The notes beneath the pieces are model-generated. The model saw only the letters and a list, made by a program, of their open reading frames with translations, was not told where the DNA came from and did no database searches. A stretch of 14,662 bases of DNA from assembly GCA_045600965.1 (NCBI GenBank), contig JAZRYW010000044.1, positions 1 to 14,662 of the forward strand, read 5' to 3'. This document shows, one piece after another, positions 1 through 7,251 of this stretch; the stretch's first letter is position 1, and each line of letters starts with the position of its first letter. The position numbers were made by a program, and so were the translations under genes. The stretch is from RGIG6374 sp045600965 (GTDB taxonomy: Bacteria; Bacteroidota; Bacteroidia; Bacteroidales; UBA932).

Positions 1-130
1 AGGGGGAAGGGTCCGCCGGAGACAAGTTCCGCGTCAGCGGGACGCAGGAAACGGTGGAAGGGGCCGGAGCGAACGAAGTGAGCGGAGTCCTCTCAGAGGC
101 AAGCTGCTGCCGCTGCGGAGCTCCGCCCAT
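1..130. other. GC-rich hairpin-dense non-coding stretch
   Basis: This stretch lies beyond the pckA terminator and no gene in it can be supported. It is richer in G and C than its surroundings and contains several inverted repeats: GCGTC/GACGC at 31-45, CCTCT/AGAGG at 89-99 and the perfect 12-bp palindrome GCGGAGCTCCGC at 115-126. There is also a direct repeat of GAGCG around 68-84. Most frames are open because of base composition. The best plus-strand frame stops at 132-134 and could be the end of a gene that begins outside the window, but it resembles no family I recognise. A repeat or structured RNA element is equally possible. Confidence 0.35.
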
Positions 131-167
131 ATAAAACAAGAGGCCGACCCTTTTTGGTCGACCTCTT
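131..167 (-). terminator. Rho-independent terminator of pckA
   Basis: On the minus strand, 22 bases after the pckA stop, a 12-bp stem (167-156 with 149-138, one T-G wobble) closes a 6-base loop and is followed by a T-rich run (137-131). This is the classic intrinsic terminator layout. The stem is nearly symmetrical, but the plus-strand side lacks a comparable T-run, so it should act mainly on pckA. Confidence 0.85.
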
Positions 168-189
168 TCATATAAGGAATGGTTATCGG

Positions 190-1797
190 TTATTCGGCGA
201 CAGGGCCGGCTGCCACGAGAGCCTTTCCGGCTTCGTTGCTTTCGTACTTCTTGAAGTTCTTCACGAAACGGCCTGCAAGGTCCTTTGCCTTTTCCTCCCA
301 CTGCTTGGGATCGGCGTAGGTATCGCGAGGATCGAGGATTGCGGGATCGACGCCCTTGAGCTGTGTGGGCACGGTGAAGTTGAAGTAAGGTATCTGCTTG
401 GTGGGGGCAGCGTCGATGGAGTGGTCGAGGATGGCATCAATGATACCGCGGGTGTCGCGGATGGAGATGCGCTTGCCTGTCCCGTTCCAGCCGGTGTTGA
501 CCAGATAAGCCTTTGCGCCGCTCTGCTGCATTCTCTTTACGAGTTCTTCAGCATACTTTGTGGGGTGAAGTTCGAGGAATGCCTGTCCGAAGCAAGCCGA
601 GAATGTCGGGGTGGGTTCGGTGATGCCTCGTTCAGTACCTGCGAGCTTGGCCGTGAATCCGCTGAGGAAATAGTATTTCGTCTGTTCGGGAGTCAGGATT
701 GAAACCGGAGGAAGAACGCCGAATGCGTCAGCGGAGAGGAAGATTACCTGCTTTGCTGCGGGACCTGCGGAGTAAGGACGTACTATCTTGTTGATATGGT
801 AGATAGGATAACTTACGCGGGTGTTTTCGGTAACGCTCTTGTCTGCGAAATCGATCTTGCCTTCAGCATCGACTGTGACATTCTCCAGAAGGGCGTCACG
901 GTGGATGGCGTTATAGATGTCAGGTTCGCTGTCCTTGTCGAGGTTGATGACCTTTGCGTAGCAGCCGCCTTCGAAGTTGAACACGCCGTGGTCGTCCCAG
1001 CCGTGTTCGTCATCACCGATGAGCAGACGCTTGGGGTCTGTTGAAAGAGTGGTCTTGCCGGTTCCGGAGAGGCCGAAGAAGATGGCGGTGTTCTCGCCGT
1101 TCATATCGGTGTTTGCGGAGCAGTGCATTGCAGCGATGCCCTTCAGAGGAAGGTAGTAGTTCATCATTGAGAAGAGGCCCTTCTTCATTTCGCCGCCATA
1201 CCAGGTGTTGAGGATGACCTGTTCGCGTGAAGTGACGTTGAAAGCCACTGCGGTGTCGGAGCGCAGGCCGAGTTCCTTGTAATTGTCAACCTTTGCCTTT
1301 GAAGCGCAGTAAACCACAAAGTCGGGTTCCATATCGAATTCAGCCTGATTCTGGGGACGGATGAACATATTGGTCACGAAGTGTGCCTGCCAGGCGACTT
1401 CCATTATGAAGCGTACCTTCATACGGGTGTCGTGGTTGGTGCCGCAGAAGCCGTCGACTACGAAAAGTCTCTTGCCTGAAAGCTGTTTCTGGGCGAGCTT
1501 CTTCAGTTCAGCCCACTGCGCAAGTGAAAGTTCGTGGTTGTCGTTGGGATAGTCGGGGGTGTTCCACCATACGGTATCCTTCGAATTCTCGTCCATCACG
1601 ATGTACTTGTCTTTGGGTGAACGGCCGGTGAATACGCCGGTCATCACGTTGATGGCGCCGAGTTCAGTCACCTGACCCTTGTCGAAACCTTCGAGGCAGG
1701 GCTTGGTCTCTTCGTTGAAAAGGACTTCATATGAGGGATTGTAGAGGACTTCCTTGGTTCCCTCGATACCATATTTGCTCAAATTGAAATTAAGCAT
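190..1797 (-). CDS. pckA: Phosphoenolpyruvate carboxykinase (ATP)
   Basis: This enzyme interconverts oxaloacetate plus ATP with phosphoenolpyruvate, CO2 and ADP in the cytosol. In Bacteroidales it commonly runs in the carboxylating direction, fixing CO2 on the way to succinate. The 535-residue length is normal for the ATP-type family. Visible signatures are TGRSPKDK at about 57-64 (substrate-binding Arg59), Lys205/Lys206 and His225 as expected metal ligands, the P-loop GLSGTGKTT at 242-250, and the acidic DDEHGW at 262-267 that binds metal and nucleotide. The start MLNFNLSKYGI fits family N-termini. The gene is monocistronic: it has its own promoter in the gap to recQ and a strong terminator after the stop. 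Nothing is truncated or unusual. Confidence 0.98.
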   Translation of the reverse strand: MLNFNLSKYGIEGTKEVLYNPSYEVLFNEETKPCLEGFDKGQVTELGAINVMTGVFTGRSPKDKYIVMDENSKDTVWWNTPDYPNDNHELSLAQWAELKKLAQKQLSGKRLFVVDGFCGTNHDTRMKVRFIMEVAWQAHFVTNMFIRPQNQAEFDMEPDFVVYCASKAKVDNYKELGLRSDTAVAFNVTSREQVILNTWYGGEMKKGLFSMMNYYLPLKGIAAMHCSANTDMNGENTAIFFGLSGTGKTTLSTDPKRLLIGDDEHGWDDHGVFNFEGGCYAKVINLDKDSEPDIYNAIHRDALLENVTVDAEGKIDFADKSVTENTRVSYPIYHINKIVRPYSAGPAAKQVIFLSADAFGVLPPVSILTPEQTKYYFLSGFTAKLAGTERGITEPTPTFSACFGQAFLELHPTKYAEELVKRMQQSGAKAYLVNTGWNGTGKRISIRDTRGIIDAILDHSIDAAPTKQIPYFNFTVPTQLKGVDPAILDPRDTYADPKQWEEKAKDLAGRFVKNFKKYESNEAGKALVAAGPVAE

Positions 1798-1843
1798 AGT
1801 GCTATGATTTTTTAGTTGTTAATACAGATTTCCAATAGGTACG

Positions 1844-1875
1844 CGAAAATAGTCATTTATTTCGTGACAGCCAAT
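1844..1875 (-). promoter_or_regulatory. Probable pckA promoter (Bacteroidota type)
   Basis: Reading the minus strand upstream of pckA, TTGG (1874-1871) is followed after 19 bases by TATTTTCG (1851-1844), one mismatch from the Bacteroidota -7 consensus TAnnTTTG with the expected -33 spacing. This would give a leader of roughly 40-50 bases before the ATG at 1797. The assignment is by motif only. Confidence 0.55.
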
Positions 1876-1935
1876 ATTGCAGCAAATTTTTTGCCATCGA
1901 TGAACATATTGTTAGCAAGATTGAGTTCATCTTGC

Positions 1936-1943
1936 TAATTTTG
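1936..1943 (+). promoter_or_regulatory. recQ -7 promoter element, five bases before the ATG
   Basis: TAATTTTG matches the Bacteroidota -7 consensus TAnnTTTG exactly. Only five bases separate it from the recQ ATG at 1949, so transcription would begin at or within a few bases of the start codon and the mRNA would be leaderless. A -33 TTG is possible at 1909-1911, but its spacing is longer than usual. Confidence 0.55.
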
Positions 1944-1948
1944 CGACA

Positions 1949-3703
1949 ATGAACTGCGAATATGACATAGACGGCCTCCTGAAGCGGTTTTGGGGCTACG
2001 AATCCTTCCGGCCGATGCAGAGGGAGATCATCACCTCCGCGCTTGACGGGCGTGACACTTTGGCAATCCTTCCCACCGGAGGCGGAAAATCTGTCTGCTT
2101 CCAGGTGCCGGCGCTCTGCAAGGACGGCATCTGCATAGTGGTTTCCCCCCTGATCGCCCTTATGAAGGACCAGGTAGCCAATCTGCGCAAGCGGGGCGTC
2201 AAGGCGCTTGCTGTTTACAGCGGTATGTCATACCGGGAGATCGACACCGCTCTGGACAATGCCGTATATGGAGAGTACAAGTTTCTATATGTGTCCCCCG
2301 AGCGCCTGCGGACACCGATATTTCAGGCCCGTGCAGCCAGAATGAATGTCAGTTTCCTGGTAGTGGACGAGGCGCACTGCATCTCGCAGTGGGGCTACGA
2401 CTTCAGGCCGGACTATCTCGAGATAGCCTCTGTCAGGGAATTGCTCTGCCGCGACCGTATCAGCGTCGACAGCAGTTTCATCCCCCACCCCGTGCCCATC
2501 ATCGCCCTGACGGCCACGGCCACCCCGAAAGTGGCTGACGACATAATGGAAAAGCTCCGTTTCACCGGGCCCAACCTGCTCAAATCCGGTTTTGAGCGTC
2601 CAAACCTTTCATACGTCGTCAGGGAGACTGAGGACAAGCTGGGACAGATGATGCGCATCTGCAACGGAATAAAGGGCTCGGGGATAGTATATGCCCGCCA
2701 GCGGAAGAAGGCAGAGGAACTGGCCTCTTTCCTCCTGCAGCAGGGGTTCTCCGCTGAAGCATATCACGCGGGGATGTCGAAGGAGATGCGCAGCGAGAGG
2801 CAGGACCGGTGGATGAACGGCCACACCAGGATTATTGTGGCCACCAACGCGTTCGGAATGGGCATCGACAAGCCTGACGTGCGTTTTGTCATTCACGAAA
2901 GTCTGCCTGACAGCATAGAATCATACTTTCAGGAGGCGGGGCGCGCCGGAAGGGACGGAAGGAGATCCTATGCTGTGATGCTGTACTGCCGCAGCGACAT
3001 ATCCAGGCTCAGGCAGATTCTCAACACGTCATTCCCTCCTGCGGATTACATACGCGACATCTACCAGAAAGTCTACCGGCATCTCGGCTTCGCCTACGAG
3101 ACGGGAGCCGGCCAGAGTGTGAAGTTCGACCTGTCGAAATGCGCACGCGAAATACGCACTATGCCCGCACCCCTGTTCCACGCCATCAAGTATCTGGAGA
3201 CGCTCGGGCTATGGAACCTCAGCGACGAGGTGACCATCCCATCCCGCGTCCAGTTCGCCGTCAGCAGGGACTCTCTCTACGGCTGCCGCACAGACGCATC
3301 CACGGATGAATTCCTTTCCCTGCTGATGAGAATGTATCCCGGCATCTTCTCCGAATTCGTCACCATCGATGAGGAGTTCATAGCCAGGAGCGGACGCTAC
3401 ACCACAGATATGGTGAAAAGATTTCTTATCAGTCTATCTAAAGACAGGATAATCAAGTATATACCAACAGTATGCTCGCCTTTGCTGAGCCTTAACACCG
3501 AAAGGCTCACCCCCGACAACCTGCCATTGGCTGAAGAGGAATACGCTTTCCGCAAGGGCCGCTTCCAGTCGAGGATGGACGCTATGGTGGAATATGCGAC
3601 GCAGAAAGACATCTGCCGGAGCAGGTATCTTCTCAACTATTTCGGGCAGGAGAAGTCGTGCGACTGCGGCGCCTGCGATATATGCCTTGGTAAAAAAAGA
3701 TGA
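1949..3703 (+). CDS. recQ: RecQ-family ATP-dependent DNA helicase, short form
   Basis: This is a 3'-5' superfamily 2 DNA helicase of the RecQ type, expected to act in recombination and replication-fork repair. The helicase core is complete: Walker A PTGGGKS at 42-48, DEAH at 140-143 followed by the RecQ-specific aromatic-rich loop CISQWGYDFRPDY, TATAT at 188-192, motif V around 298-316 and motif VI QEAGRAGRDG at 328-337. A zinc cluster is formed by Cys556, Cys573, Cys576 and Cys579. The 17/3/3 spacing equals that of E. coli RecQ (380/397/400/403), but here the cluster is at the very C-terminus, after a winged-helix-like region (about 390-530), and there is no HRDC domain. The start is supported because MNCEYDIDGLLKRFWGYESFRP aligns with RecQ N-termini. 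It may be a paralogue of the main RecQ. Confidence 0.93.
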   Translation: MNCEYDIDGLLKRFWGYESFRPMQREIITSALDGRDTLAILPTGGGKSVCFQVPALCKDGICIVVSPLIALMKDQVANLRKRGVKALAVYSGMSYREIDTALDNAVYGEYKFLYVSPERLRTPIFQARAARMNVSFLVVDEAHCISQWGYDFRPDYLEIASVRELLCRDRISVDSSFIPHPVPIIALTATATPKVADDIMEKLRFTGPNLLKSGFERPNLSYVVRETEDKLGQMMRICNGIKGSGIVYARQRKKAEELASFLLQQGFSAEAYHAGMSKEMRSERQDRWMNGHTRIIVATNAFGMGIDKPDVRFVIHESLPDSIESYFQEAGRAGRDGRRSYAVMLYCRSDISRLRQILNTSFPPADYIRDIYQKVYRHLGFAYETGAGQSVKFDLSKCAREIRTMPAPLFHAIKYLETLGLWNLSDEVTIPSRVQFAVSRDSLYGCRTDASTDEFLSLLMRMYPGIFSEFVTIDEEFIARSGRYTTDMVKRFLISLSKDRIIKYIPTVCSPLLSLNTERLTPDNLPLAEEEYAFRKGRFQSRMDAMVEYATQKDICRSRYLLNYFGQEKSCDCGACDICLGKKR

Positions 3704-3708
3704 CGGGC

Positions 3709-4566
3709 CTACCTGTCCTTCATAAATTTGCTCGGAGTGGCTCCGGTATAGCGCTTGAAATACTGGACGAAGAATGAGGAGTTGGGGAAGCCCATAATTT
3801 CGCTGATCTCCTGTATTGTCTTGTCGACGGTCCTGAGAATATGCTTTGCATTGGAAATCACGGTATCCACAATCCATTCGTTTGCGCCCTTCCCTGTAGA
3901 TTCCTTCACCATAAGTGAAAGATATTTGGGAGTTATGTCCAACTGCTTGGCATAATAGGCGACCTCCCTTGAAATGCGGTAGTCACGTGCCACATTGGCG
4001 AGGAACTTCTGAGTCACAGCCCTGCTGTGGCTCGTAGCCAGCGAAGGCTTCACATTGTTGGTGCTGAAGATGTGTGACACCTCCAGGTATGCCAGGGCGA
4101 GGATATTTGACAGAGCCTGTATGGCAAAGGGGAAATCGGTCCTGTCGTTGTAGGACATTGCCACTCTTGCAATTGCCATCAGCCGGCTCATCTGCTCCTC
4201 TGTAACGCTGACGCAGGGATGCTCAAGAAGTTTCAGGCCAACGAGTGCCCTGTGGGCGCTGGTTTCGGGAAAGAAGGTATGTACATCGATAATGAAAAGA
4301 GCCCCTTCGAGCTCGCCGTCTTCGAAACTGATGAAGACTGAAGCGCCGTCCGGAACAAGGCAGAGAGTATTGTCAGAAATCGGGTATGATATGGAGTTGA
4401 CTGTTATCACTCCCTCGCCCTTCCTGTTGAAAATAGCCAGGCTGTTGGGGAGCACCACGGGCACTGTCTGCAGTTTGAAAGTCTCGGAAGAAGAATAGGG
4501 CAAAATAAAGAACGGCCCGTTCTGGGATTTTTCTGAGTTCATATTCAAATATTTCAAAAGTTCCAT
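3709..4566 (-). CDS. AraC-family transcriptional regulator
   Basis: This is a probable ligand-responsive DNA-binding regulator. The last 100 residues form the double helix-turn-helix AraC domain: the first HTH lies around YYAKQLDITPKYLSLMVKES, the second around IQEISEIMGFPNSSFFVQYF, and the end is the typical YTGATPSKFMKDR. The N-terminal about 170 residues look like a cupin-type sensing domain; the ligand is unknown. Three in-frame starts exist at 4593, 4566 and 4542. I chose 4566, which overlaps the upstream metallo-hydrolase by 13 bp; 4542 would leave an 11-bp gap and is also plausible. The gene is last in the methylthioadenosine operon, suggesting co-transcription and possible autoregulation. 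Its stop is 5 bp from the convergent recQ stop, with no terminator between. Confidence 0.9.
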   Translation of the reverse strand: MELLKYLNMNSEKSQNGPFFILPYSSSETFKLQTVPVVLPNSLAIFNRKGEGVITVNSISYPISDNTLCLVPDGASVFISFEDGELEGALFIIDVHTFFPETSAHRALVGLKLLEHPCVSVTEEQMSRLMAIARVAMSYNDRTDFPFAIQALSNILALAYLEVSHIFSTNNVKPSLATSHSRAVTQKFLANVARDYRISREVAYYAKQLDITPKYLSLMVKESTGKGANEWIVDTVISNAKHILRTVDKTIQEISEIMGFPNSSFFVQYFKRYTGATPSKFMKDR

Positions 4567-5327
4567 AATTTCGCGTTCCGACGGGGAAGGCATTCAAGCC
4601 TTACTCCGTCAGGCAACACATCGTAAACTGCGTGGTATGCGGCCTGTGGCGTGTTGTTGTTTTCGCTCAGATGGCAGAGGAATACATCCTTGAGAGAAGG
4701 GTGCAGGGAGCGTTTGAGTATCGATGCTGTCTGCTCATTGCAAAGATGTCCCTTGCCTGTAATTATCCTTGACTTGAGTTCGGGAGGATAAGTCCCCTGA
4801 AGGAGCATATCCATATCGTAGTTGGATTCTATTATGATATGTTCCGCCCTGCGGCACCATTCCACCACGTCATCGGTAGGTTCGCCGAGATCGGTGAGAA
4901 ACACGAAGGAAGTCCCTCCCATCTCTATGAAATAGCCGTCCGTATGGGTAGCGTCGTGGGGGACCGTGAAAGCTGTGAATCGTATGCTTCCGACACAATA
5001 GGCCCTTCCCTCCTCTATCAGTTTCAATGGAGCCTGGACACAGCCTCTGGCGCTGGGATGACCGTAGAGCGACTCCGCAAGCAGGGACGACGCATAGACG
5101 GGCTTGTGATGCCTCTCTGCGAAATTGCCCAGATGCCGGATGTGGTCGATATGGTCGTGGGTCACCAGGACGAAGGACACATCGTCGACGTTGATGCCGA
5201 AATCTGCAAGCCGTCTGCGTATTGTCCGACCTCCGATGCCAACATCTATCAAAAAAGAAGTGGTACCGTCTGACAGATAATAGCAGTTGCCGTTGCTGCC
5301 GCTGGAAAGGCTTGCGAATGATATCAT
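4554..5327 (-). CDS. MBL-fold metallo-hydrolase, YycJ/WalJ-like
   Basis: This is a metallo-beta-lactamase fold protein of the family that includes Bacillus YycJ/WalJ, linked in other bacteria to DNA processing and cell-wall signalling; the substrate is not defined by sequence. The start at 5327 gives MISFASLSSGSNGNCYYL, the typical N-terminus of this family, and creates an ATGA overlap with the mtnA stop; an upstream in-frame ATG at 5357 is less likely. The metal-binding motif THDHIDHIRHL follows about 55 residues in, with later conserved segments VPHDATHTDGY, FLTDLGEPTD, IIESNYDMDML, KGHLCNEQTA and LCHLSENNN. No WalK/WalR-type two-component genes are nearby, so a wall-signalling role is not supported here. 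It may be cotranscribed simply as an operon passenger. Confidence 0.9.
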   Translation of the reverse strand: MISFASLSSGSNGNCYYLSDGTTSFLIDVGIGGRTIRRRLADFGINVDDVSFVLVTHDHIDHIRHLGNFAERHHKPVYASSLLAESLYGHPSARGCVQAPLKLIEEGRAYCVGSIRFTAFTVPHDATHTDGYFIEMGGTSFVFLTDLGEPTDDVVEWCRRAEHIIIESNYDMDMLLQGTYPPELKSRIITGKGHLCNEQTASILKRSLHPSLKDVFLCHLSENNNTPQAAYHAVYDVLPDGVRLECLPRRNAKLWNF

Positions 5328-6403
5328 TGCTGAAAAGGCCCCCTTGCTGCATCGCACGGGCTGAAGACTCCCTTCTCCGTAACGATTCCTGTAATGAGTT
5401 CGGCCGGCGTCACATCAAAGGCAGGGTTGAAAACCTTTATACCCTTTGGCGCCATAGGCGAACTGAAATATGTATCCGTAACCTCATATGAAGGCCTCTC
5501 CTCGATGACGATGCCGGCGCCTGTGGGACAGGCAATGTCTATCGTGCTCGTGGGGCAGAGGGCATAGAATGGTATTCCATAATGTCTTGCAAGGATGGCA
5601 AGGGAGGACGTGCCGACCTTGTTGGCCACGTCACCGTTGGCGGCCACACGGTCACATCCCAGCATAACCACGTCAACCAGCCCCCGGGACATCACCGTCG
5701 ATGCCATATTGTCACAGATAAGAGTGGCGTCCACGCCGGCCTTCGTAAGTTCATAGGCGGTCAGCCTGGATCCCTGAAGCATAGGCCTGGTCTCGCAGAC
5801 ATAGACCTGCGGTTCATAACCCTGCTGCTTGGCGAAATAGATCGGGCTGAGCGCGGAACCGTATCTCGACACTGCAAGATGGCCGGCATTGCAGTAGGTC
5901 ATAATGCGGATGCCGGGGTGAAGGAGTTTCAGTCCGTTCTCGCCGATGGCGATGCACTTGGCGATGTCCTCCTCCTTGATGGCACGGGCCTCCTTGAGAA
6001 GGCCGTCCTTTATGAGGACCACGCTTTCACTCTCCATAGAGAACTGCTCCTTCAACTGATAGAAGCGCCTCTCCATACGGTCGAGTGTCCACGTAAGGTT
6101 TACAGCAGTGGGCCTGGATATGTAAAGATATTTCTTGATCTGCTGAAATTCCGCCTCCAGATCGTCTATGCTGTCAACTTCAGCCCTGTTTATGCACATA
6201 GCAAGTCCCAGAGCGACAGCGACGCATATCGCCGGAGCACCGCGAACCTTGAGAAGCGTTATGGCAAAGAAAAGTTCCCTGGCAGTAGTCAGATGGACGA
6301 ACACCTCCCTGGTCGGAAGCATATTCTGATCAAGGATTATCAATTCCCTCCCATCTGCTGAAAGCTCGACCGAATCGTATGAAAAGATCTTCTGGGGAAT
6401 CAT
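5324..6403 (-). CDS. mtnA: S-methyl-5-thioribose-1-phosphate isomerase
   Basis: This enzyme converts 5-methylthioribose-1-phosphate to 5-methylthioribulose-1-phosphate in methionine salvage, or in the shunt that disposes of methylthioadenosine and 5'-deoxyadenosine. The 359-residue protein shows the eIF2B-like/MtnA signatures: KVRGAPAI near residues 52-59, the active-site cysteine in MTYCNAG near 168-174, the catalytic aspartate in GCDRVAANGD near 249-258, NKVGT just after it, and the C-terminal NPAFDVTPAELITGIVTEKG. The phosphorylase gene is 8 bp upstream and the metallo-hydrolase overlaps the stop by 4 bp, so translation is probably coupled. No mtnB, mtnK, mtnD or aldolase gene is in the window, so what consumes the product is unknown here. 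Confidence 0.95.
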   Translation of the reverse strand: MIPQKIFSYDSVELSADGRELIILDQNMLPTREVFVHLTTARELFFAITLLKVRGAPAICVAVALGLAMCINRAEVDSIDDLEAEFQQIKKYLYISRPTAVNLTWTLDRMERRFYQLKEQFSMESESVVLIKDGLLKEARAIKEEDIAKCIAIGENGLKLLHPGIRIMTYCNAGHLAVSRYGSALSPIYFAKQQGYEPQVYVCETRPMLQGSRLTAYELTKAGVDATLICDNMASTVMSRGLVDVVMLGCDRVAANGDVANKVGTSSLAILARHYGIPFYALCPTSTIDIACPTGAGIVIEERPSYEVTDTYFSSPMAPKGIKVFNPAFDVTPAELITGIVTEKGVFSPCDAARGPFQQ

Positions 6404-6411
6404 ATGATGAG

Positions 6412-7251
6412 CTAGAGGCGGCTGATAAGTGCTTCGAATATGTATGACATCGTATCAGCTGCAGCGTCAGCGGCACGGATGACATCCTCACCGTCATTTA
6501 CGTATTCGTCATCGGATTCGGTGTGAGCCTCGTTGGTTATCACCGACATTCCGAACACCGGGATGTCGCAGTGGCGGGCCACCACCACCTCGGGGGTGGT
6601 GGACATTCCTACTGCATCCGCTCCTATCTGACGGAAGTAGCGGCATTCGGCCGGTGTCTCAAAGGACGGGCCAGTGGTGGCAAGATATACGCCCTGGCAG
6701 ACCTCGATTCCGGCCTCCTGGCATATCTCCCTTGCACTGCGGATCAGGCCGGGGTCGTAAGGACGTGTCATATCGGGGAACCTGGTCCCGAACTCATCGA
6801 GGTTGGGCCCAATAAGAGGATTGGGAATCAGGTTGATATGGTCCTTTATAATCATCAGGTCGCCCACCCTGAAATCAGTGTTCAGGCCTCCGGCGGCGTT
6901 GGAAACAAACAGGTAGCATATTCCGAGCAGGTTCATCACCCTTATCGGAAGAGTCACCTGGCTCAGAGCGTAACCCTCGTAATAATGGAAACGTCCCTGC
7001 ATTGCGCAGACATACTTGCCACCAAGTTCACCGAAGATAAAATTGCCCTTGTGCCCTATTGCCGTCGAACGGACAACATGGGGGATTTCGGAATAAGGTA
7101 TCACGGTGGGGTTCTCTATCCTTTCGGCAAGTTTGCCGAGGCCGCTGCCGAGCACAATGCCGACAAGAGGCTTCTTTCCGCCAATGCGGTCCTTGATATA
7201 ATCGGTCGCCTGGTATATTTTCACAAGTCTTTCGTCCATAGTTTCCATCAT
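6412..7251 (-). CDS. Purine nucleoside phosphorylase (trimeric type)
   Basis: This enzyme phosphorolyses a 6-oxopurine nucleoside to the free base and ribose-1-phosphate. Family signatures are the phosphate loop GSGLG at 35-39, GHKGN at 66-70, RFHYYEG at 87-93, VSNAAGGL at 116-123, FETPAE at 197-202 and SVITNEAH at 236-243. Glu198 and Asn240 correspond to Glu201 and Asn243 of human PNP, which recognise inosine and guanosine; the adenosine-type methylthioadenosine phosphorylases have other residues there. This suggests a 6-oxopurine substrate such as methylthioinosine, made by the upstream deaminase. The ATG overlaps the stop of the deaminase gene (ATGA), and mtnA follows after 8 bp. The second ATG, at 7248, is an alternative start. 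Confidence 0.95.
   Translation of the reverse strand: MMETMDERLVKIYQATDYIKDRIGGKKPLVGIVLGSGLGKLAERIENPTVIPYSEIPHVVRSTAIGHKGNFIFGELGGKYVCAMQGRFHYYEGYALSQVTLPIRVMNLLGICYLFVSNAAGGLNTDFRVGDLMIIKDHINLIPNPLIGPNLDEFGTRFPDMTRPYDPGLIRSAREICQEAGIEVCQGVYLATTGPSFETPAECRYFRQIGADAVGMSTTPEVVVARHCDIPVFGMSVITNEAHTESDDEYVNDGEDVIRAADAAADTMSYIFEALISRL

Noticed and set aside
3..134. Possible C-terminus of a plus-strand gene entering from the left edge
   Set aside because: The frame is open for about 43 codons, but so are most other frames because of high GC, and no motif is recognisable.
154..702. Plus-strand open frame of 182 codons within pckA
   Set aside because: It is entirely antisense to the strongly supported pckA coding sequence and its terminator, and the product resembles no protein.
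5582..6361. Plus-strand open frame of 259 codons opposite mtnA
   Set aside because: It is a shadow of mtnA, whose catalytic motifs are clear; histidine- and glycine-rich composition is typical of antisense translation here.
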